DNA from: Pseudomonadota bacterium
Lineage (GTDB): Bacteria > Pseudomonadota > Alphaproteobacteria > Rhizobiales > Methyloligellaceae
Direction: 5' to 3'
DNA: 8,752 bases
Assembly (NCBI GenBank): GCA_022567275.1
Contig: JADFHH010000043.1
Location: 1-8,752 of the forward strand
The notes beneath the pieces were generated by a model. It did not search any database. It saw only the letters and a list, made by a program, of their open reading frames with translations, and was not told where the DNA came from. Both the position numbers and the translations under genes were made by a program. Below are positions 1 through 6,979 of the stretch, piece by piece; the first letter of the stretch is position 1, and every line of letters starts with the position of its first letter.

Positions 1-290
1 TAAAAACGGGCCGCCGTCCCCGCCGGTGGGCGGTGTGGCTCGGTGCCCCCGATGACCGGCAGTTCGAGGCCGCACGCGGCCGGCGACCCTTCAGGCAGCA
101 ACAGTGCCGCGGCCCCGCCGCCAATCGCCTGGGGAATAAATTTCGCGCCATCGGTTTGCGTGCCGGGAAGGGCCGCGAACAGGAAACCGGGTTTCACCTC
201 GCGGCTGTCGGCGGTAAGGCCGGTAATTTTTATGCGCGCGAAGGCATCGCTTAGCGCGGCATCGCGCCCGGCAAGCGCGCCTAACTTCAT
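1..290 (-). CDS. murE: MurE, UDP-MurNAc-tripeptide ligase, N-terminal part (runs off the left edge)
   Basis: The reading frame starts at ATG 290-288 and stays open to base 1 (96 codons plus two bases), so only the first fifth of a roughly 480-residue protein is present. MurE is the cytoplasmic ATP-dependent ligase that adds the third residue (meso-diaminopimelate in proteobacteria) to UDP-MurNAc-L-Ala-D-Glu. The visible part matches the MurE N-terminal UDP-binding domain: GLTADSREVKPG (residues 24-35), FAALPGTQTDGAKFIPQA, a GGGAAALLLP stretch, and AARF at the window edge where the family has AARFY; the last two bases, TA, would suit Tyr. The Mur ligase P-loop lies outside the window. ATG is chosen because MKLGxL is a common MurE beginning, but it has no good ribosome site. 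AAGGTGA at 311-317 is spaced 8 bases from an in-frame TTG at 302-300, a possible true start four codons earlier. murE belongs directly after ftsI; here about 3.5 kb intervenes. Confidence 0.88.
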   Translation of the reverse strand, partial: MKLGALAGRDAALSDAFARIKITGLTADSREVKPGFLFAALPGTQTDGAKFIPQAIGGGAAALLLPEGSPAACGLELPVIGGTEPHRPPAGTAARF

Positions 291-359
291 GGAAAGGGCC
301 AATCGAAAGCTCACCTTGCAGCGTTGGCGGGGTTTTATGCGTCCAATCACTACAGAATT

Positions 360-415
360 TGTGCACAGCCATCCAGTGATGAATGGCGCGCCATTGCAAC
401 CGGATTTGCGCAAAT
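360..415. promoter_or_regulatory. Stacked perfect palindromes upstream of murE
   Basis: Three perfect palindromes lie within 56 bases, 70-125 bases before the murE start: TGTGCACA (360-367), AATGGCGCGCCATT (382-395, 14 bases) and ATTTGCGCAAAT (404-415, 12 bases). A candidate minus-strand -10 (TCTAAT, 414-419) abuts the last one. This suits an operator/promoter region for murE, but no known regulator motif is recognised and function is inferred only from symmetry and position. Confidence 0.3.
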
Positions 416-460
416 TAGAGCGATCTGACTTCTGCCCGGAAATGTAAAGCGGCCTTATTA

Positions 461-610
461 TTAGTGCGGAGAAGGCTTCCGGTTCTGACCCAGACTGTGT
501 AAATACTCCGACAACGCCAAATCATGTAGAAATGCGTTCTCAAATTCGTCGATATGCGCGTCGATTATGCTCGCTATATCTCTGGAATGCGGGCAATGGA
601 GAATTCTTTT
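461..610 (-). pseudogene. Possible gene fragment ending in three tandem TAA codons
   Basis: After a TAG at 611-613 the minus strand is open for 49 codons and then stops at TAA TAA TAA (463-455). The translation looks protein-like rather than random: it contains DIASIIDAHIDEFENAF followed by LHDLALSEYLHSLGQ and a short polar tail, which would form acidic, amphipathic helices. No ATG, GTG or early TTG start with a ribosome site is available in this frame, so if real it is the 3' remnant of a broken gene, perhaps one that arrived with the neighbouring accessory genes. I do not recognise the family. It could equally be a chance open frame. Confidence 0.22.
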
Positions 611-747
611 CTACGGGACATTGCCTCACGCACGTTTTTACACAACCAAGACCCGAAGGCAAAACTCCGAGATGCTGCAAAGGTATGAGATCGAGTGCCA
701 TTATGCTCCCGCTGTGGGGTTATCTAAGTCAGCACTCAATGCATCGA

Positions 748-1326
748 TCACTCGGCATGTTCGATGCTTTTGAGATGGCGAATCCATGGTTGCGGTAGCC
801 CGTGGGCCCGGGCGCCATCGCGTAATAGGGTGATATATCGTTCCGAGGGATTGCCATCTTTCTCCAGACCATCGGCGATATACGAGAATACAGGCAGCGG
901 GTTTCCAGTCTCATCCTCCGCATCGAGCCAGATCTGTCTATAGCGCCATCCCGGGATTCCTTCCGTAGAGTTGAGCCAAACCATGTCACGCCGGGTGATG
1001 CGGTAGAGCACACCCCAAACTTCCGCGTTCTCGTCTGGACTAATGTTGGCGGGTGCTGCCTTTCCCTTCGGCCGGCCCTCCAGATTGAAACGCAGGCGGT
1101 AGCCGCGGATTCGGCCGACACGCCATTCCATCGGCCGCATTTCGCGCCGTTCGCGAAAGGAGCTGTCATGCATGTTCGCGCCATAGGCGAAATACCAGAC
1201 ATGGTCTTGCGGATTACCCTCCAGGTTAAGTCCCCATGCGCGATACCACAACCGCGCCAGTGGCCAGACACGTATAATCACCGGCACCCAAAAGCGCTTG
1301 AGCAAGCGTCGGAATTTAATCAGCAC
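748..1326 (-). CDS. Gamma-glutamylcyclotransferase (GGCT/AIG2-like) family protein with N-terminal extension
   Basis: The 192-residue protein carries the marks of the GGCT fold: YFAYGANM (residues 45-52) for the substrate-binding YGxN loop, a GxxRGYRLRFN strand (71-81), APANISP then EVWGVLYRI (91-110), the STEGIPG segment with the likely catalytic Glu122, FSYIAD (147-152), and a C-terminal GARAHGLPQPWI helix region (171-182). Family members release 5-oxoproline from gamma-glutamyl amino acids, glutathione or gamma-glutamyl amines; the substrate here is unknown. Residues 1-42 precede the fold and form a basic, aromatic-rich, hydrophobic segment (RRLLKRFWVPVIIRVWPLAR) that may sit on or in the membrane, unusual for this cytosolic family. 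The start is GTG 1326-1324, supported by GGAGG six bases upstream and an 11-base overlap with the end of the MFS gene, implying translational coupling. It is the last gene of the accessory trio. Confidence 0.85.
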   Translation of the reverse strand: MLIKFRRLLKRFWVPVIIRVWPLARLWYRAWGLNLEGNPQDHVWYFAYGANMHDSSFRERREMRPMEWRVGRIRGYRLRFNLEGRPKGKAAPANISPDENAEVWGVLYRITRRDMVWLNSTEGIPGWRYRQIWLDAEDETGNPLPVFSYIADGLEKDGNPSERYITLLRDGARAHGLPQPWIRHLKSIEHAE

Positions 1327-2590
1327 CGGTTGCCTCCATTTGTGCCATGCGATGCAACAACATCAGCTGTACCACGGCAGCGAGTAACGCAGCGATGAAC
1401 ACGGCATGGATCGAAATTATCTGCACAAAAGCCGCTCCGGCAACCGGCAGCAGCGCGGCGGGTGAGGCAAGTGAATTGAAATAAGCCGAATAAGCAGGCC
1501 TGCGGTCGTCGGGCGAAATCTCCATGAGGTAGCCGAGATAGCCGATCGTCATTCCGTTGATGAGCACGCCGATGATGCCAAACAGCACAGCGAAGGCGGC
1601 AACACGAACGCCTGCATCAAGATCAAGCACGAAGAGCGCCAGAGCACCCACCGGCGGTAGAAGGCGGACGATACCGACGGCCTGCAGAAGCTGGAGCTTG
1701 CCATAACTATCGCCGATCCGGCCCCACATGACGTTTGAGGCGAGCGAACCCACCGTCTGGGCACCAAGCAGAATGGCAACATTCTGTGGCTTCAAACCGA
1801 GACCGGAGGCAGCAACAACGTAGAATGGCAAAGCCATCATCGCCGCACCGCCGAGCCATTGTGTATAGAGGAACATGCGGAAGCGTGTATCCGAGCGCAA
1901 AGTATGCCAGCCAGCCCTCAAAAAATCGCGAAATCCACCGGACGATTCAACGCCGCGGGATGATGTCGGTGGTTCACCTGCTGAAACGAAACAAACAGAC
2001 GAGACAAACATCAGCACCGATGCAAGCGCAAAGATCAGCGCATAGGCCGTCAAGACAGGCCAGCCCGCCAATAGCTGATGTATGATGGCGGCAACGCCCA
2101 GAGCTAATATCCCGCCGCCAAAGAAACGCCAGGCGAGCATTCGGCTGCGAGCCTGGGAGGCGATGGAGCGCCCGACAATGTCATTGTAGGGCACGGCGAC
2201 AACACCGCTAATAAAGGCGTAGACCGTCCACAGCGCGAAAAAGGCACTGGCGGTCATTGCCAATGGCAGATCAGTGGCAAACCACAGCAATGCGGCGATG
2301 AGGGCGAGGAAGATGGCCCGGCCAAACGCGCCGAAAATGTAAAATGGCATCCGGCGCCTGGCTCGTTGTGCGAGAAATCCCACAACAATCTGCGGCAACA
2401 GCCAGCCAACGCGTACTATTGCACTTGCCGCACCCACGGCAAAGACGTTTCCTGTGAGTTGGTGGACGAGGCTGGCGATAATGGTGGCGGTATCGACAGT
2501 CGAGGAGCCAGCCTGGAAGGCAGCCCCCGCGCCGGCAATCTTCCAGAAGACCGGACCCGAGGTCTTGGTGTTTGTATTACGCTGACGCAT
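1316..2590 (-). CDS. MFS transporter
   Basis: This 424-residue hydrophobic protein has the layout of the major facilitator superfamily: about twelve membrane segments in two halves, a short basic loop QRARRRMPFY (residues 75-84) at the place of the family's loop 2-3 motif, a longer polar central loop near residues 205-225 (GEPPTSSRGVESSG), and a second-half loop WGRIGDSYGK that resembles a degenerate motif A. EISPDDRRPAYSAYFN in the late part is a conserved-looking cytoplasmic loop. The substrate cannot be told from the sequence. It does not look like the muropeptide permease AmpG. I chose ATG 2590-2588, which overlaps the end of the LPG_synthase_TM gene by 14 bases; an ATG 21 codons earlier (2653) would give a long unlikely overlap and a non-membrane leader. 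The ribosome site is weak (GAGA). It overlaps the GGCT gene downstream by 11 bases, so the three genes form one translational unit. Confidence 0.85.
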   Translation of the reverse strand: MRQRNTNTKTSGPVFWKIAGAGAAFQAGSSTVDTATIIASLVHQLTGNVFAVGAASAIVRVGWLLPQIVVGFLAQRARRRMPFYIFGAFGRAIFLALIAALLWFATDLPLAMTASAFFALWTVYAFISGVVAVPYNDIVGRSIASQARSRMLAWRFFGGGILALGVAAIIHQLLAGWPVLTAYALIFALASVLMFVSSVCFVSAGEPPTSSRGVESSGGFRDFLRAGWHTLRSDTRFRMFLYTQWLGGAAMMALPFYVVAASGLGLKPQNVAILLGAQTVGSLASNVMWGRIGDSYGKLQLLQAVGIVRLLPPVGALALFVLDLDAGVRVAAFAVLFGIIGVLINGMTIGYLGYLMEISPDDRRPAYSAYFNSLASPAALLPVAGAAFVQIISIHAVFIAALLAAVVQLMLLHRMAQMEATGAD

Positions 2591-3614
2591 CGGATTTCTC
2601 GACACTCTGCGCCATGGTTCGGATATCGATACCGCTGCGCCAAAGCACGGCAAGGCCGATACCGACCACCAGGATGAGCGAAATCATGTGGTTGAACAAA
2701 ATCATGGCAAGGGCGGTCTCATCGGGCACTCCAAGCAGTTTTAGAGCGAAGCCCGAGCCGATCACAAACCCTCCCGGCAAGCGAACAAACCGTGCCAGCA
2801 CCAACGCAAACCCGGCAAACACCATCAGGAAAAGGTAGTCGAATACCCCAAGCACGACGCCAAGCGCCAGTCCCGCCCACAGGAAATGCGTTGCGGAGAC
2901 CGCTTTCATGGCAAAGCTTGCTGCGACGACACCCGTTTGCCGGAAAGGCTGGCGCGGCCAGACGATACCTTTGGCCAACCCAGAGCGCAGGTCACCAAAC
3001 CTTCCACGACTCTTTACCGCCAGCCAATCGAGGAGCCGGCTGATCCAGGAATTGTCCTTTCCGAATAGGGCGCGTGAGCTAAACAGCAACCAGAGTACGC
3101 CGGAAAAAATGAAAAGATTGAGCGCGCCGGCAGCGGCAAAACCCGCTTGCAGATCGCCTTCAACCTTGGGGATTTGTCCGGCGATGGCGACAATGCCTGC
3201 AATGATGGCAAAGACAATGCCGTCGATAAATCGTGAAATAATCGTCGTGACGAGCACGGTTGCCATGCGCAATCCCTCAAGCCTGGCGACCAGCCACGAA
3301 CGCACCAGCGGAGAGATGCCCACGGGCACGAGGACATTGGCGCCGTATCCGGCCAGGAAAGCACCTGTCAGCCGCCAGCTTGAAATAGGTTTTAGGTCGT
3401 AAAGGAGCTGGCGCCACTTCCAGCCCTGAATAAGTTGCTCAAAAAGTATCGTGACAGCAAGAACGCCAATCCACCAGAATTTTGCCCCCTTCAACTCGAC
3501 GAGAAACAGGTTGAAGTTCAAATCGCGATAGAGAAAGAACACTAATGACAGGGCCAGGCCGCCGCCAATCAACGGCACAAACCAACGCAGAAGGAGGCGG
3601 CTAAACTTTGCCAT
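2577..3614 (-). CDS. LPG_synthase_TM (YbhN/AglD2-like) integral membrane protein
   Basis: The 345-residue protein is almost entirely membrane segments (clear ones near residues 11-29, 46-64, 82-100, 119-146, 158-179, 228-276 and 300-325). It carries family signatures of the lysylphosphatidylglycerol synthetase TM region (Pfam LPG_synthase_TM): GWKWRQLL (64-71), GYGANVLVPVGISPLVR (89-105), a T-x4-RFIDG segment (123-132) and RLPGG with a following GSG (278-288). In MprF this domain moves aminoacylated lipids across the membrane, but stand-alone members like this lack the soluble synthetase domain and mostly have no assigned function; a lipid or lipid-linked-sugar translocation role is inference. 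Start ATG 3614 is the only option: an in-frame TGA lies seven codons upstream with no other normal start between. It has no Shine-Dalgarno sequence, and a candidate promoter ends nine bases before the ATG. It is the first gene of the trio placed between ftsI and murE. Confidence 0.85.
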   Translation of the reverse strand: MAKFSRLLLRWFVPLIGGGLALSLVFFLYRDLNFNLFLVELKGAKFWWIGVLAVTILFEQLIQGWKWRQLLYDLKPISSWRLTGAFLAGYGANVLVPVGISPLVRSWLVARLEGLRMATVLVTTIISRFIDGIVFAIIAGIVAIAGQIPKVEGDLQAGFAAAGALNLFIFSGVLWLLFSSRALFGKDNSWISRLLDWLAVKSRGRFGDLRSGLAKGIVWPRQPFRQTGVVAASFAMKAVSATHFLWAGLALGVVLGVFDYLFLMVFAGFALVLARFVRLPGGFVIGSGFALKLLGVPDETALAMILFNHMISLILVVGIGLAVLWRSGIDIRTMAQSVEKSDASA

Positions 3615-3623
3615 GCGATGCGT

Positions 3624-3652
3624 ATTAGACCATCAGGCACGAATGGCAGCAA
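3624..3652 (-). promoter_or_regulatory. Candidate promoter of the accessory trio, near-leaderless
   Basis: On the minus strand TTGCTG (3652-3647) and TCTAAT (3629-3624) are separated by exactly 17 bases, a sigma70-like arrangement with a good -10 and a -35 that keeps only its TTG core. The -10 ends nine bases before the ATG of the LPG_synthase_TM gene, so transcription would begin almost at the start codon. This would explain the missing ribosome binding site. The evidence is sequence pattern only. Confidence 0.38.
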
Positions 3653-3662
3653 TGAATGCGCT

Positions 3663-3690
3663 CAATTGTGCCCAATTGGTTGTGCAATTA
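3663..3690. promoter_or_regulatory. Repeat-rich possible operator between ftsI and the trio
   Basis: This AT-rich patch contains CAATT three times, TTGTGC as a direct repeat at 3666-3671 and 3680-3685 (14-base period), a perfect CCAATTGG palindrome (3672-3679), and AATTG/CAATT ends as an imperfect inverted repeat. It sits just upstream of the candidate trio promoter, where an activator or repressor might bind. No known motif is recognised. The rest of the 206-base gap (3615-3820) shows a small CTCAT-TT-ATGAG dyad at 3801-3812 and a weak GCGG/CCGC stem near 3770-3784 just after ftsI, neither a convincing terminator. Confidence 0.25.
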
Positions 3691-3820
3691 CAAGCTTTTT
3701 CAATGACCGCTCATGGCACGATTTAGCCGGTCCGTGCGGGCTTTTGTCCTGGCTGATTTCGCCTGTAAAGCGGACAAACCCCGCATTGGTTCAGCCGATG
3801 CTCATTTATGAGTACACAGC

Positions 3821-5512
3821 CTAATATGAAACCGGGACAGGTTTGGCGGATTTGTCGCCGCGCGTATCGATCACCGGGGTGACCGACAGCATCGGCCCGA
3901 TGCGCTCGATGATGCGCCCGACGGTGGGGGCGGCATTGACGCCGGCGGTTGTACGGCCACCGGTTTGCTTGACCCCTTCGGGTTCATCCAGCACCACCAG
4001 CACCAGATATTGCGGCGCGTCCATGGGGAAGACGCCGAGGAAGGTATTGAGCCTTTTGCTGCGCGAATAGCGCCCGTTGACGACCTTTTCCGCCGTGCCG
4101 GTTTTTCCGCCGACGCGGTAGCCGGCGGTATCGGCGCGCTTGCCCGACCCCTGCTGCACATTGAGCCTGAACAGATAGCGCATCAGATCGCTGGTCTGAA
4201 GTTTCAGCACCCGGTCGAACGACACCCGCGCCTCTTCGCGCGAGCGCGCCAGATATGTCGGCGTCACCTTGTAACCGCCATTCACCAGCGCTGCCGCCGC
4301 GCTCGCGACATGCAGCGGCGTCACCGAAAGCCCATGTCCGTAAGCTATCGTCATGGTGTTCAAACGCCGCCATTTCTTCGGCACGATGGGCGCGGCGGTG
4401 GGGCCCATTTCCGTCTCCAGCCGGTCGAGCAGGCCGAGCTTGCCAAGGAACGCCTTGTGGCGCTCGATCCCCATATCGAGGGCCATTTTCGCGGCGCCGA
4501 TATTCGACGAATAGATGAAAATTTCCGGCGTCGTGAGCCAGCGGCGCTTGCCGTGGAAATCGTTGATGGTGAAGGATGCGGCCTTGATCGGCTGGCTCGC
4601 GTCATATCCCTTGTCCATTGCCGTCACGCCCATATCCAGCGCGCCCGCTACCGTGAACATCTTGAACACGGAACCCATCTCGAACACGCCGGAGATGGCA
4701 CGGTTGTAGCGTTTTTTTTCAAGCGCCTGCGCGCGCTGGTTGGGATCGTAATCCGGCAGCGAGGACAGCGCGACAATCTCGCCGGTATGCACATCGAGCA
4801 CGATGCCAACGGCCGCCTTGGCCCGGTAGCGCGCCATTGCGCCGGCCAGTTCCTCGCGCACCGCATGTTGAACGCTCATATCCATCGCCACGCGCACCGG
4901 GGGGCGTTTTTCGCCCGCTTTGGCATCTATGGAGACCGGTCCCGATATTTTGTCGATATAGCGCTCGATGCCGGCCAGACCCCGGTTATCGATATCCACA
5001 TGTCCCAGAATATGAGACGCGGTGACGCCCGCCGGATAGACCCGGTGCGGCTCCTTGACGAAATCGATCCCCGGCAAACCCAACTCGTAGATTCGCGCCT
5101 GCTGGCGCGGCGTCAGTCCGCGGGCAATCCACAGGAATTTTCCGCCGCCGGCGAGCCGTTTGCGTAACGCCGGCGCGTTCACACTCGCCAGTATGGCGGC
5201 GAGCTGTTCAACCGTGGTGTCGAGATCGACGATGCGGCTCGGATCGGCGAACAGCGAGCCGGTTTGAATGTCGGTGGCAAGGATGCGCCCCTTGCGGTCG
5301 ACAATGTCCGGGCGGCTCACGGCTGTCGATTGCGCGTTGCGATTGCCGGCGTGACCGGTGCCGCCCGGCGTGAAGCCTATATCTACGAGCCGTAAGCCGA
5401 TAACGGAGAAGGCAAGCGCGAAGACGAGCGACATCAACTGCGCGCGCGCACTGGTGCGGCGCGAGTGCGCCGAGTCGCGCCTGAAGGTGAGTGTGTCGCG
5501 AATGCCGCCCAT
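3821..5512 (-). CDS. ftsI: FtsI (PBP3), septal peptidoglycan transpeptidase
   Basis: FtsI is the class B penicillin-binding protein that crosslinks septal peptidoglycan together with FtsW. The 563-residue product has a short basic cytoplasmic start, one membrane anchor (about residues 25-45, LMSLVFALAFSVIGLRL), the non-catalytic pedestal beginning RPDIVDRKGRILATD (67-81) and RGLAGIERYID (177-187), then a complete transpeptidase domain: SVFK with nucleophile Ser281 and Lys284, SSN (335-337), and KTGT (470-473). All catalytic motifs are intact and the length is normal. ATG 5512 follows ftsL by 23 bases and has AAGGGG about 9 bases upstream. ftsI normally leads straight into murE; here it is followed by a 206-base gap and the accessory trio. 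A 400-codon open frame on the opposite strand (3965-5167) is a codon-bias shadow of this gene. Confidence 0.95.
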   Translation of the reverse strand: MGGIRDTLTFRRDSAHSRRTSARAQLMSLVFALAFSVIGLRLVDIGFTPGGTGHAGNRNAQSTAVSRPDIVDRKGRILATDIQTGSLFADPSRIVDLDTTVEQLAAILASVNAPALRKRLAGGGKFLWIARGLTPRQQARIYELGLPGIDFVKEPHRVYPAGVTASHILGHVDIDNRGLAGIERYIDKISGPVSIDAKAGEKRPPVRVAMDMSVQHAVREELAGAMARYRAKAAVGIVLDVHTGEIVALSSLPDYDPNQRAQALEKKRYNRAISGVFEMGSVFKMFTVAGALDMGVTAMDKGYDASQPIKAASFTINDFHGKRRWLTTPEIFIYSSNIGAAKMALDMGIERHKAFLGKLGLLDRLETEMGPTAAPIVPKKWRRLNTMTIAYGHGLSVTPLHVASAAAALVNGGYKVTPTYLARSREEARVSFDRVLKLQTSDLMRYLFRLNVQQGSGKRADTAGYRVGGKTGTAEKVVNGRYSRSKRLNTFLGVFPMDAPQYLVLVVLDEPEGVKQTGGRTTAGVNAAPTVGRIIERIGPMLSVTPVIDTRGDKSAKPVPVSY

Positions 5513-5535
5513 GACCGCCTGCCCCTTGCGCGCTG

Positions 5536-5907
5536 TTATTGCGTCGTATCGGGCTTCAATGCCGCCTGGAGGCGCTGTGCCGGCTGGTATGACTGCCCGA
5601 GCATCCGCGCCGCCACAACCGCCGGAGAAGGCTGATATATCGCGGCATATTGTCTGGCGGTCATGATCTGGCTGGCCTTGAGCGGCCCTAGACCCAGATA
5701 TTTCCGGGCCAGCCGCTCAATGCGTTTGGGAGAGTTGAGATGGCTCCACTCGGCGCGCAACACGCCAACCGCGTCACGCGCGTCATCAATCGACCGGCTC
5801 AGCCCGGCGATGCGCCGGTCCATTGCCTGGGATTGATATTTTTGCTGGTAAATGACAAATGACAGCGCGACCACACTCCCGATCAGAACCAGATTGATGA
5901 TACGCAT
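5536..5907 (-). CDS. ftsL: FtsL-like cell division protein
   Basis: This small bitopic protein (123 residues) has a near-N-terminal membrane segment (residues 3-20, IINLVLIGSVVALSFVIY) followed by a periplasmic coiled-coil-like helix rich in charged residues (21-55), then SPKRIERLARKYLGLGPLK (59-77), the pattern typical of alphaproteobacterial FtsL after the coiled coil. FtsL, with FtsB and FtsQ, activates FtsW/FtsI at the septum. Its place between rsmH and ftsI is the classical one and supports the call more than sequence identity, since FtsL diverges quickly. The start is ATG 5907, immediately before the membrane segment, with a GGGGG stretch about 8-12 bases upstream; a longer frame back to 6093 overlaps rsmH and lacks FtsL character. 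The gap to rsmH is 37 bases. Confidence 0.85.
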   Translation of the reverse strand: MRIINLVLIGSVVALSFVIYQQKYQSQAMDRRIAGLSRSIDDARDAVGVLRAEWSHLNSPKRIERLARKYLGLGPLKASQIMTARQYAAIYQPSPAVVAARMLGQSYQPAQRLQAALKPDTTQ

Positions 5908-5944
5908 TACTCTAACCCCCACACATTGACCCCGACTACTAAAC

Positions 5945-6979
5945 CTAAAATGAACTAACAGAGAGTTTAGGCGCCCCAAGTCCCTTGATTTCCGCCGGAA
6001 ATGGCGGCGCCGCCATACGCTCGCCCGCCCGCAACCGCGCCGAACGCGCCCGCGGATTGCGCTTGATTTCATCGGCGTCCGGCGTAATCGCACGCCGGGT
6101 GAGCAGAGCGAAGGATGGCGCGCGTTCCGCCGCCGCGCTCACCGGGGCATGCCGCGACGGTCTGGCCGCCTTGCCCGAGCGGCTGGCGAGAAACCGCTTC
6201 ACGATGCGGTCTTCGAGCGAATGGAAGGTGACGACCACCAGCCGGCCGCCTTTCCTGAGCAACCGCTCCGCGGCAAAAAGCCCGCGCACAAGTTCATCCA
6301 GCTCGCCATTCACATACAGCCGCAACGCCTGAAAGGTCCGGGTCGCGGGATGTTTCTTCTCGTCATGCCGCCGCCCGAGCACCCGCGCGACAATATCGGC
6401 CAGCTCGCCCGTGCGGGCAATGGCGCACTGCTTGCGCGCGGCGACAATGGCCCTGGCGATAGCGCGCGCGCGGCGTTCCTCGCCAAAAACCGAAATCACC
6501 TGGGCCAGATCACGCTCGGCCAGGGAATTGACCGCATCAGCCGCACTCGGACCGGCCCGCGACATGCGCATATCGAGCGGCCCGTCGTTCTGAAAGGAAA
6601 ATCCGCGCGCCGCCTCGTCGAGCTGCATCGAGGAAACGCCGAGATCGAGGGTAATGCCATCCGTGCGGGAAATGCCCTTGGCGGCGGCGATATCGGCCAT
6701 GGCGCCGAACGCGCCTTGCACCAGGGTCAGGCGTCCCCTGGAGGCGGCTTCAAGATCGCGCCCCGCCGATACGGCGTCCGGATCCTTGTCGATGGCCAGG
6801 ACAATGCATTGCGCACTCTCAAGCAGGGCCCGGGTGACGCCGCCGGCGCCAAATGTTGCGTCGATATAGATGCCGCTGGCGCGGGGCTGGAGGGCGTCAA
6901 TGATTTGCGGGAGCAGCACGGGAACATGCCGAACCGGTCCGCCGGCGGCATTCTTGCCCATTATGCCGCGATTCGTCAT
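5945..6979 (-). CDS. rsmH: RsmH (MraW), 16S rRNA m4C1402 methyltransferase
   Basis: RsmH methylates N4 of C1402 of 16S rRNA in the decoding centre, using S-adenosylmethionine. The 344-residue sequence holds the full family pattern: HVPVLLPQIIDAL (18-30), the SAM-binding DATFGAGGVTRALL (40-53), IDKDPDAV (63-70), DLGVSSMQLDEAARGFSF (112-129), GPLDMRMS (133-140), HPATRTFQALRLYVNGEL (210-227), VTFHSLEDRIVKRF (250-263) and the C-terminal NPRARSARLRA (308-318). ATG 6979 is preferred over ATG 6961 because GGGGGAG lies about 10-16 bases upstream and because it overlaps the stop of the shortened mraZ ORF as ATGA, suggesting translational coupling. It heads the intact part of the dcw operon. A 397-codon plus-strand frame over it is a shadow. 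Confidence 0.96.
   Translation of the reverse strand: MTNRGIMGKNAAGGPVRHVPVLLPQIIDALQPRASGIYIDATFGAGGVTRALLESAQCIVLAIDKDPDAVSAGRDLEAASRGRLTLVQGAFGAMADIAAAKGISRTDGITLDLGVSSMQLDEAARGFSFQNDGPLDMRMSRAGPSAADAVNSLAERDLAQVISVFGEERRARAIARAIVAARKQCAIARTGELADIVARVLGRRHDEKKHPATRTFQALRLYVNGELDELVRGLFAAERLLRKGGRLVVVTFHSLEDRIVKRFLASRSGKAARPSRHAPVSAAAERAPSFALLTRRAITPDADEIKRNPRARSARLRAGERMAAPPFPAEIKGLGAPKLSVSSF

Larger units (their letters stand above)
291..747. other. Long gap between the GGCT-family gene and murE
   Basis: This 457-base stretch has no convincing intact gene. The part at about 450-740 is visibly AT-richer than the flanking genes. It holds a minus-strand coding-like fragment ending in three tandem stop codons (461-610, listed separately), a second short minus-strand ORF beginning near 690 with GGGAG before its ATG, and a group of perfect palindromes at 360-415. 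A plus-strand ORF at 532-798 runs into the 3' end of the GGCT gene and resembles nothing I know. The stretch probably carries the promoter for murE, since the upstream trio is unlikely to be the only source of transcription for an essential gene. No convincing -35/-10 pair was found; TCTAAT at 414-419 (minus) is a possible -10 with a poor -35. Confidence 0.5.

Noticed and set aside
91..399. 102-codon minus-strand ORF overlapping murE
   Set aside because: Out of frame with murE, which shows a clear MurE N-terminus; the ORF is Arg/Cys-rich and unlike a real protein.
532..798. 88-codon plus-strand ORF between murE and the GGCT gene
   Set aside because: No ribosome site, no motif, overlaps the 3' end of the GGCT gene on the opposite strand; low-complexity composition typical of chance.
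3719..3745. AGCC/GGCT stem followed by TTTT on the plus strand as a terminator
   Set aside because: The stem is only four pairs and points to the plus strand, where no gene ends nearby; ftsI is on the minus strand.
3965..5167. 400-codon plus-strand open frame antisense to ftsI
   Set aside because: It is His/Arg-rich with no domain signature and mirrors the codon bias of ftsI, whose catalytic motifs are all intact. It is a GC-rich shadow frame.
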